6,391 nucleotides of DNA. Origin: an uncultured Planctomycetaceae bacterium. GTDB taxonomy: Bacteria > Planctomycetota > Planctomycetia > Planctomycetales > Planctomycetaceae. The stretch lies in NCBI GenBank assembly GCA_903921605.1, contig CAIXQV010000005.1, positions 1 to 6,391 on the forward strand. Reading direction: 5' to 3'. The notes under the pieces were generated by a model that saw only the letters and a list, made by a program, of their open reading frames with translations, was not told where the DNA came from and searched no databases. Positions 1-4,470 of the stretch are shown piece by piece. The position numbers and the translations under genes were made by a program. Each line of letters begins with the position of its first letter. Position 1 is the stretch's first letter.

Positions 1-770
1 GTCGGTTCCGCACGAGAGACTTCGACCACTTCGTTTGCGCCCAGAGGTCTGCGGATTTGTCCGTCGATGACGACCATCACTCCCGGTGGAGCGTCCTTGA
101 CCGACAGACGAAATATGCGGTCTGCCGAGTCCACGATCGGGCGAATGGTCAAGGTATGCGGGCAGATCGGCGTGATTGCAAAGACCTTGAGTTCCTGCCT
201 TAGGATGGGACCACCGGCAGACAAATTATGAGCCGTGGAGCCCACCGGAGTGCTGATGATGAGGCCGTCGCAACTGAATGTTGTCACATCCTCATCATCG
301 ATGCGAAGAGTAATATCCAGCATCTTCAAAGCACCGCCACAGGTCACGGTGACTTCATTGAGCCCAAGGTCGGTGACAATTGAGCCGTCGGCTTGATGAT
401 GGGAGCAGCGAAACATCAGGTGTTCAATGATGGAATACTGTCCGCGTTTTAAAGCCGGCAGCCCCTTCCGAAATTCTGCGGGACTGAGGTCCGTGAGGAA
501 GCCCAGACGACCAAGATTGACGCCGATGATCGGCAATTGACGTTGTCCCAATTGCCGGCACCCACGGAGAATGCTGCCATCGCCACCCAGCACTACGACC
601 ATATCCGCAATGAGATCTTCGGGAATCTGTTCGTTTGCGGAGAAAACACCCACGACCTCTACGTCACGCACTCCCGCCAGATAAGCTTTCAGATCGCTCC
701 ACGCGGAGAGAATGTCCGGTCGGTCGCTGCCGGTCAAAACAATGATTCTGAGCAAGTGCTGGTCTCTCAT
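1..770 (-). CDS. nadK: NAD kinase, C-terminus cut by window edge
   Basis: ATP- (or polyphosphate-) dependent NAD kinase, the cytoplasmic enzyme that phosphorylates NAD to NADP. The 256 visible residues carry the family hallmarks in the right order: the GGDG nucleotide-binding loop at residues 62-65 with the catalytic Asp at 64, GVNLGRLGFLTD at about 83-94, the NE pair at 138-139, the long conserved block STPVGSTAH...LSAGGPI at about 173-189, PHTLTIRPIV at 204-213 and the VIDGQ strand at 234-238. The family is usually about 280-300 residues, so roughly 30-40 C-terminal residues lie off the left edge. The ATG at 768-770 is the only plausible start: the frame above it has no other ATG, GTG or TTG before an in-frame TAA near 838. 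No clear Shine-Dalgarno precedes it, which is common in planctomycetes. In the conserved block many NAD kinases have Tyr (STAY); here it is His. The porin terminator upstream implies that nadK has its own promoter. Confidence 0.96.
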   Translation of the reverse strand, partial: MRDQHLLRIIVLTGSDRPDILSAWSDLKAYLAGVRDVEVVGVFSANEQIPEDLIADMVVVLGGDGSILRGCRQLGQRQLPIIGVNLGRLGFLTDLSPAEFRKGLPALKRGQYSIIEHLMFRCSHHQADGSIVTDLGLNEVTVTCGGALKMLDITLRIDDEDVTTFSCDGLIISTPVGSTAHNLSAGGPILRQELKVFAITPICPHTLTIRPIVDSADRIFRLSVKDAPPGVMVVIDGQIRRPLGANEVVEVSRAEP

Positions 771-920
771 GCTTGTGACTTCATTCCAGAACGAAATTGC
801 TCGTCCCCGTATCGCAAACGAGTTATAGACGCTCCGTTAATCACTCACCAGCGCAGGGGCAATTGGGCCAGGGATGAAGTTTATGATTGGCTGCGATGGC
901 GTCCGCTGAATAGCGGCTTC
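771..920. other. nadK upstream region with a small hairpin
   Basis: Short intergenic stretch between the porin terminator and nadK. It should hold the nadK promoter, read on the minus strand. A TATAAC hexamer lies about 55 bases upstream of the nadK start, but I could not pair it with a convincing -35 element, so no promoter is called. A small inverted repeat, CCGCT-GAAT-AGCGG, sits at 903-916, just beyond the T-tract of the porin terminator. It may be a backup 3'-end stem. The plus-strand open frame across this stretch runs antisense to nadK and is not a gene. Confidence 0.4.
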
Positions 921-961
921 AAAACGAAAAACCGCAGCGAAACACAAAGTCTCGCTGCGGT
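921..961 (-). terminator. Intrinsic terminator of the porin gene
   Basis: A perfect 10-bp inverted repeat (ACCGCAGCGA at 931-940 against TCGCTGCGGT at 952-961) encloses an 11-base loop. Read on the minus strand, the stem is followed at once by TTTTTCGTTTT. It lies about 48 bases past the porin stop codon, the classic arrangement of a rho-independent terminator. It separates the porin transcript from nadK. Confidence 0.92.
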
Positions 962-1008
962 CTGTGATGTGAATTCAGAGGAAGGCTGTGGCCTTCACTG
1001 AAGTCAGA

Positions 1009-2388
1009 TTAGTAGGTGATGATCGCGTCGATACCGAACACGGTCTGGTTGAATAGAGCCTCGTGGCCTGCTCCACCCGCACCGGTAGCACCTGGCGCCC
1101 ACATGTGACGAACTTCAGGTCGAATAACAAGCTTGTCCATCGGAGTGATATTCACACCGTAGGTCATCGTGTTATAGGAAGTGCCGTCAGCTTTGTACCA
1201 TTCCTGACGAGCACCAGCTTTGACCTTGTCGTTGATCGTGTAGAACACGTAGTTGATCAAACCGGTTGAGTTATCAGCTGTCGCTGTTCCATTACCGAAG
1301 TCGTAACCGAAGTCACTGGCACCGTTTGTGCCAAGGGTGTCGAACTGGTGCACGGTCTGCCAGTTGTCATCCCAGTTCTGTGACAGGATGAAGCTGTTGA
1401 TCGCTCCGTCGCCACGCAGACCGAAGTTACCAACGGTCGACAGGTAGGTGAAGGTGGTCGACTCTGACAACGTGTAAATGAAACCACCCAGCCATGAGCT
1501 ACCGCCCTGGAAGCGGTCAAACCCAGTGTCCATACCCAGTGTCCATCCACCCAAAACCTGCAGGTTATCTCCAGCAGAATAGGTACCCAGAGCACCGGTA
1601 TGAGTAAACGGTTCGCTGTTGTAGAAGGTCAACTGACGGCTGAGGAAGAAGTTGCCGCCAGAAGGAATCACTTCGTAGCCAACTGGCGTGTAGAAGTGAC
1701 CCAGTTTCACTGACAAGTCACCTGTGGCAACTTCGGCATACAACTGTGGCAGAGCCCACTCGTATGTGCCGTGGTCCCAACCGTTGAGGTAGTCGAATCG
1801 GCCTGCGTTGTTGCCGAATGACTGAGCTTCATTACCGTCAACACCGTAGATCATTTCAGCTCGGAAGCCAAGACCGACGCCGTTGCTGCCGTCAGCAGTC
1901 TTGTTCAGGTACAAGCCCTGCTGGTTGAGGTTGAGCTTGTTCCATTCGTTGCCACGTGGGTTTGAACCAGCACCGAATCGAACATCGTTGAACTGGCCGT
2001 TACCGGTGAAGGCACCGTCCGGTCCGTCCTGGTAGCCGAACTGAGTCCAGCCACCGAACTCGATCCCGCTGCCTGACTCGCCGAAGAGATCACAGCCTTC
2101 GCCGCAACCGTCTCCACAGCCTTCGCCGCAGACATCGGAAAGTGGATCTGCACATCCGTCATCACAGACGGAGGCTGGTGCACAGCAGCTTGCGCTGTCA
2201 TTGCAGCAGCTCATTGAAGCCAACTGATCGGTCAGTTTCTGACCAGCGTCGGCAAAAATCTGTTCGCAGTTTTGACAGTCTCCGCATCCTGGAGTGCAGC
2301 CCCCGTCAGCGAATGCGGTATTGCTTACCGCGATTCCACCAACAAGTGCCATACTCGCGATGAGCGACTTCCATGATCGTCGGACCAT
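1009..2388 (-). CDS. Outer-membrane beta-barrel porin (BBP2/OmpL-like) with Cys-rich N-terminal segment
   Basis: Predicted outer-membrane protein of 459 residues. Residues 1-27 form a signal peptide: RR near the start, a hydrophobic core ALVGGIAV, and cleavage after AFA. Residues 31-99 are Cys-rich, with 14 cysteines including two CC pairs and C-G-x-G-C repeats. The rest has no cysteine and reads as alternating amphipathic strands rich in Gly, Asn and aromatic residues. The block around KLGHFYTPVGYEVIP and NFFLSRQLTFYNSEPFTHTG (about 228-263) is typical of the putative beta-barrel porin-2 family. The protein ends in Tyr after a strand (DAIITY), like the aromatic end recognised by BAM. I chose the start at 2386-2388 over an in-frame ATG eight codons upstream. 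It has GAGGG seven bases ahead, and from it the signal peptide begins normally. The gene is monocistronic: its terminator lies at 921-961 and a long non-coding region lies upstream. The family assignment is by pattern recognition, and the transported solute is unknown. Confidence 0.85.
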   Translation of the reverse strand: MVRRSWKSLIASMALVGGIAVSNTAFADGGCTPGCGDCQNCEQIFADAGQKLTDQLASMSCCNDSASCCAPASVCDDGCADPLSDVCGEGCGDGCGEGCDLFGESGSGIEFGGWTQFGYQDGPDGAFTGNGQFNDVRFGAGSNPRGNEWNKLNLNQQGLYLNKTADGSNGVGLGFRAEMIYGVDGNEAQSFGNNAGRFDYLNGWDHGTYEWALPQLYAEVATGDLSVKLGHFYTPVGYEVIPSGGNFFLSRQLTFYNSEPFTHTGALGTYSAGDNLQVLGGWTLGMDTGFDRFQGGSSWLGGFIYTLSESTTFTYLSTVGNFGLRGDGAINSFILSQNWDDNWQTVHQFDTLGTNGASDFGYDFGNGTATADNSTGLINYVFYTINDKVKAGARQEWYKADGTSYNTMTYGVNITPMDKLVIRPEVRHMWAPGATGAGGAGHEALFNQTVFGIDAIITY

Positions 2389-2395
2389 TTTCAAT

Positions 2396-2400
2396 CCCTC
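2396..2400 (-). promoter_or_regulatory. Shine-Dalgarno deciding the porin start
   Basis: Minus-strand GAGGG, seven bases before the ATG at 2386-2388. The longer in-frame reading starting at 2412 would place this site inside the coding sequence and add eight charged residues before the signal peptide. This site therefore favours the shorter protein. Confidence 0.75.
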
Positions 2401-2900
2401 GCGTTCATCCATGAATTCTCAGGCCTCGCATTCCTCCCGAATGCCTTGAGCCCTTCGAACTTGGTCAACTTGTGAGCAGGCAGCGTCGGAGTCACTGCGT
2501 TCGACACTTCCTGCAACCTTCAATCCCTGAGCCCACACGATGTGGTTAAAACTCATTCCGGGGGGGTTTCGTGGGTATCGACAGCGTCTTTTGCATCAGG
2601 CAAGGACTTTGCTGCCCAAAGTTGTGCCATTATGAATCAAGATGGTGCTGCCGGCGTACAAAGCTTCTGATCTGCCAGGTCAACGAATGAGGCAAAGCTG
2701 CCCTACTCTCTCTATTGTGACTGAAAAACGGTCATTTAGTGGCTAATGTTCAGCAGGGCCTCGCGGCTGACGGCATCAAACTCTCAAAGAAGGGGTCTCA
2801 CTCTCAAACAAAAGGTCTCGCATAAAAACCAGTGTTTTAAGAATTCCGGAGAGATTTTTTGAATTTCAGGATACTCTTTGCGAACCTATTGAGACGATCC
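2401..2900. other. Non-coding region upstream of the porin
   Basis: About 500 bases with no supportable gene on either strand. The porin promoter must lie here, but I found no -35/-10 pair good enough to call. TTGACC hexamers on the minus strand lack a matching -10. Visible structure includes a run of seven G at 2560-2566, a perfect dyad ACTTTG-CTGCC-CAAAGT at 2606-2622, the near-perfect dyad TGACTG-AAAAA-CGGTCA at 2718-2734, and a tandem 20-bp repeat at 2780-2819. Such sites are typical of operators or leader hairpins, but no regulator can be named. Confidence 0.5.
2780..2819. repeat. Tandem 20-bp direct repeat, two copies
   Basis: Two adjacent 20-base units, ACTCTCAAAGAAGGGGTCTC (2780-2799) and ACTCTCAAACAAAAGGTCTC (2800-2819), match at 17 of 20 positions. 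The shared ends are ACTCTCAAA and GGTCTC. They lie between the divergent porin and plus-strand genes. About two helical turns per unit would put both copies on one DNA face, so a tandem operator is possible. This is inference, and a simple duplication is equally possible. Confidence 0.7.
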
Positions 2901-2916
2901 TGCGTCTGAGGGGCAT

Positions 2917-2929
2917 CGGACAGTGTCCG
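2917..2929. repeat. 13-bp palindrome CGGACA-G-TGTCCG
   Basis: Perfect 6-bp dyad around a single G. The one-base centre is too tight for an RNA hairpin, so a DNA-binding dyad is the more natural reading. It lies in the middle region about 180 bases upstream of the small open frame at 3100. No regulator can be named. Confidence 0.5.
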
Positions 2930-2981
2930 TCGGTGCTCGGGGTGTATCTTCAACTGAACACTTTTTTAGATGACCGAACTT

Positions 2982-3071
2982 GTCGGGAACACAGTCGTTT
3001 CCGACGCCAATTCTTGCCGCCGACGTGCGGCATTCATCAGTGACTCGCAATTTCTGTGACAAAAAGTCACA
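2982..3071 (+). promoter_or_regulatory. Structured leader with competing hairpins ahead of the 3100 ORF
   Basis: Three stems follow each other. GTCGGGAA pairs with TTTCCGAC (2982-3005, one G-U, 8-base loop). TGCCGC pairs with GCGGCA (3015-3032, perfect, 6-base loop). TGTGAC pairs with GTCACA (3055-3071, perfect, A5 loop). The right arm of the last stem can instead pair with GTGACT at 3040-3045 (right partner AGTCAC at 3065-3070), so two exclusive folds are possible. The final stem ends 16 bases before a GGAGG ribosome-binding site. This suggests a regulatory leader, or an operator if the last dyad acts as DNA. It matches no riboswitch class I recognise. Confidence 0.4.
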
Positions 3072-3087
3072 AACGCGGGACAAATTT

Positions 3088-3092
3088 GGAGG
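3088..3092 (+). promoter_or_regulatory. Consensus ribosome-binding site GGAGG
   Basis: GGAGG, seven bases before the ATG at 3100-3102, is the best Shine-Dalgarno in the window. It is the main reason to take the small open frame at 3100 seriously. Confidence 0.6.
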
Positions 3093-3099
3093 CAGAACA

Positions 3100-3417
3100 A
3101 TGCTGCTCAACACAACGATTCATGCTCTGGTTGCATCTACAGAGGCCGTCGCGGCCCATGTGATTGCCGGACTGTTCGTCGGTGCTGCCTCCCCCGTGGT
3201 ATTTGCAGAGGTACCGAAACAGGAACGCATAATGCGCTCGATGCGCTGGCGTTATCTGCCAGGACAACCGGCCGGCGATAGTAAGCAGTGTTGTGGAGGA
3301 CTCTCCAAACGCTGCCAGAATTCGCTAAGTCGCCTCAGTTCGAGATTACTCTCGAACTTGAATCGAACCCTCCATCTGGGTTCGGGTTGTCTGACCGGTA
3401 CCAGCGGCAGAAGCTGA
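3100..3417 (+). CDS. Possible small secreted protein of unknown family (105 aa)
   Basis: I do not recognise this protein. The case for it is an ideal GGAGG seven bases before the ATG and an N-terminus that could be a signal peptide. A hydrophobic stretch, HVIAGLFVGAASPVVFA (residues 20-36), ends in a plausible signal peptidase site before EVPKQ. The remainder, about 69 residues, is basic and Ser/Leu-rich with four cysteines (CC, C, C) and no known motif. The frame stays open 40 codons upstream of the ATG. Against it, the signal peptide lacks an early Lys/Arg, and the 3' half overlaps a chain of perfect hairpins, which suggests that part may be RNA structure rather than code. It could also be the remnant of a longer gene, but no other frame continues it convincingly. 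It lies upstream of the ECF sigma gene on the same strand, about 335 bases away. It has no resemblance to an anti-sigma factor that I can see. Confidence 0.33.
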   Translation: MLLNTTIHALVASTEAVAAHVIAGLFVGAASPVVFAEVPKQERIMRSMRWRYLPGQPAGDSKQCCGGLSKRCQNSLSRLSSRLLSNLNRTLHLGSGCLTGTSGRS

Positions 3418-3477
3418 AGAGCAGATTCGATGCACGGCCTTGATTGAGATGATGTTCAAGGGATGGTTCCCGCGAAC
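3226..3477. other. Chain of consecutive hairpins, possible structured RNA
   Basis: Stems seen by eye, in order: CGCAT/ATGCG (3226-3236); CTGGC/GCCAG with a 7-base loop (3246-3262); a 13-bp stem with one bulged G and one G-U, tetraloop GACT (3285-3315); perfect 7-bp TTCGAGA/TCTCGAA, loop TTAC (3339-3356); perfect 7-bp CGAACCC/GGGTTCG, 7-base loop (3364-3384); 7-bp TCTGCCG/CGGCAGA with one bulged A (3390-3411); and GTTC-AA-GGGA/TCCC-GC-GAAC, loop TGGT (3454-3477). The CGAACCC arm lacks the T33 of an anticodon loop and no acceptor stem fits, so it is not a tRNA. I recognise no tmRNA, SRP, RNase P or 6S signature. Transcript direction is unknown. It overlaps the 3' half of the possible small protein at 3100-3417. 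Confidence 0.4.
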
Positions 3478-3752
3478 ACTCGGCCTTAATGAATTCCGTG
3501 CAAAGAAACATGCTCCCCGTCTTCGGACGAAATCAGATCTTCTTCCGCTCGAACCGCTCGAAATGGGTCGCACACGTTGTGCCATCCATGTTCTTCGTGT
3601 GAGTTTCCGAGGCTGTCGCTGTTTTCCCAGCGTCTTTCCACCTCGCACTCACGGCTGTTCCTGCGAATCTCCTTCATGGCCCATCCGTTCCTGCCACTGG
3701 CAAACTCCCCGGATGCAGTGCTCGTGATTTTTCAGACTGGAGTCTGACGATA
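3418..3752. other. Intergenic stretch upstream of the ECF sigma gene
   Basis: About 335 bases with no supportable gene. Open frames exist on both strands (for example 3440-3727 plus, 3346-3648 minus), but they lack ribosome-binding sites and their translations look like random reading of GC-rich DNA. The stretch contains the hairpin at 3454-3477 and the dyad at 3733-3746. The promoter of the sigma gene should lie here. GAAC-type ECF -35 candidates occur (around 3474 and 3552), but none has a firmly matched -10. Confidence 0.5.
3733..3746 (+). promoter_or_regulatory. Palindrome overlapping the sigma gene ribosome-binding site
   Basis: CAGACT-GG-AGTCTG is a perfect 6-bp dyad with a 2-base centre. 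The Shine-Dalgarno of the sigma gene, GGAG at 3739-3742, lies at its core, ten bases before the ATG at 3753. A protein bound here, or a hairpin pairing the flanks (the GG loop would need at least one pair opened), would affect translation or transcription of the sigma factor. The role is inferred. Confidence 0.5.
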
Positions 3753-4319
3753 ATGACTACTTCTACTTTGATAACTGATTCTTTGACTCCCATTGTTTTG
3801 CAAGCCCAGTCCGGCGACCGGGATGCTTTTGGCGATCTCGTGACGTTGTTCGAATCCCGGATCTTCGGGATCGTCATGCAGCGATTGCGAAACACGGCGG
3901 AAGCTGATGAAGTCGTTCAGGAAGTCTTCCTGCGAGCCTTCCGGAAGTTGCCTCAGCTTCAGGATGCTGAACGATTCGGCGGCTGGTTGTGCCAGATCGC
4001 CGTTCGATTGTCTATCAATCGAGCTGTCCGGCGACCCAACGAAACCTGCGTTGAACCTGAGTCTTTCGATTCTGCTCAGGAATGCGAAGACACTCCGTTC
4101 GCAGCAATGATTCGACAGGAAAACATTGCTCAGGTTCGCGAAGGATTGAGCCAGCTTGGCCGATTGGATCGGGAAACTTTGTGGGCGTTCTACTTCGAAG
4201 GCTCTTCTTTGAAGGAGATGAGCGAGCAGTTTGAAAGCCCGATCGGGACAATCAAGCGGCGATTGCACACGGCTCGAGGTCGATTGCGGGATGTCATCAG
4301 CGCGATGCAGCCTGCTTGA
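3753..4319 (+). CDS. ECF-type RNA polymerase sigma factor
   Basis: Sigma-70 family factor of the extracytoplasmic function type, 188 residues, a normal length for the group. It would bind core RNA polymerase and direct it to a specific promoter set. Region 2 spans about residues 23-94, including ADEVVQEVFLRAFRKL (51-66, core binding and -10 recognition) and the FGGWLCQIAVRLSINRAVRR segment (75-94). A linker rich in acidic residues (97-115) follows. Region 4 spans about 127-180, with the helix-turn-helix SLKEMSEQF...IGTIKRRLHTARGRLR (152-179) that contacts the -35 element. There are no extra C-terminal domains and no transmembrane segment. The ATG at 3753 has GGAG ten bases upstream. No anti-sigma gene follows: the next feature is a terminator and then a convergent gene. 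Regulation may therefore rely on transcription, a distant partner, or the palindrome over its ribosome-binding site. The target regulon is unknown. Confidence 0.95.
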   Translation: MTTSTLITDSLTPIVLQAQSGDRDAFGDLVTLFESRIFGIVMQRLRNTAEADEVVQEVFLRAFRKLPQLQDAERFGGWLCQIAVRLSINRAVRRPNETCVEPESFDSAQECEDTPFAAMIRQENIAQVREGLSQLGRLDRETLWAFYFEGSSLKEMSEQFESPIGTIKRRLHTARGRLRDVISAMQPA

Positions 4320-4361
4320 TATCTGCAGTCGGCAATGATTAATCTTTTGTGGTCCCTGAAC

Positions 4362-4403
4362 GAAAAGCCCGGCCTGTCTTCGTAAGAAGCGGCCGGGCTT
4401 TTC
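4362..4403. terminator. Bidirectional intrinsic terminator between convergent genes
   Basis: A perfect 13-bp inverted repeat (GAAAAGCCCGGCC at 4362-4374, GGCCGGGCTTTTC at 4391-4403) surrounds a 16-base loop that itself contains CTTC-GTAA-GAAG. The stem is GC-rich at the loop side and flanked by A/T runs. It therefore presents a T-tract in both directions and can end the ECF transcript (plus) and the DUF1559 transcript (minus). Confidence 0.95.
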
Positions 4404-4455
4404 TGTTTACTATGCCGAACAAAATTCAGGGAACGTATTTACAGCGAAGTAAACA
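4404..4455. repeat. 8-bp inverted repeat with 36-base spacer
   Basis: TGTTTACT at 4404-4411 and AGTAAACA at 4448-4455 are exact inverted copies. They sit between the shared terminator and the stop codon of the DUF1559 gene. They could add a second 3'-end stem to that minus-strand transcript. The spacer is long, so chance is possible. Confidence 0.35.
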
Positions 4456-4470
4456 TCCCCAATGCGGAAG

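Noticed and set aside
537..1001. 154-codon plus-strand open frame
   Set aside because: It is largely antisense to the well-supported NAD kinase and runs through the porin terminator hairpin. Its translation has no family features.
2553..2630. 25-residue minus-strand frame (MAQLWAAKSLPDAK...) upstream of the porin
   Set aside because: The amino-acid composition is pleasant, but there is no Shine-Dalgarno and the length is well within chance.
2606..2632. Minus-strand TGGCAC followed by TGGGCAGC as a sigma-54 promoter
   Set aside because: The -12 element does not keep GC at the required 10-base spacing from GG; shifting by one base would be needed.
2970..3059. 29-residue plus-strand frame (MTELVGNTVV...) as a leader peptide
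   Set aside because: It has no ribosome-binding site (a T-run precedes it) and no run of regulatory codons. Its stop merely falls in the TGTGAC dyad.
3339..3384. tRNA-like arms (GGTTCGA, 7-base loop)
   Set aside because: The loop lacks T33, no acceptor or D stem can be formed, and no CCA end is near.
3440..3727. 95-codon plus-strand frame with LLPLEPLEMG, faintly like the N-terminal LEPLE-R motif of large planctomycete surface proteins
   Set aside because: It has no ribosome-binding site, lacks the Arg of the motif, and is followed by Cys/Arg-rich sequence that looks like random reading. It ends at 3727 with no continuation in another frame.
4015..4268. Minus-strand open frames across the sigma factor
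   Set aside because: They are antisense shadows of a clearly coding gene with conserved sigma regions 2 and 4.
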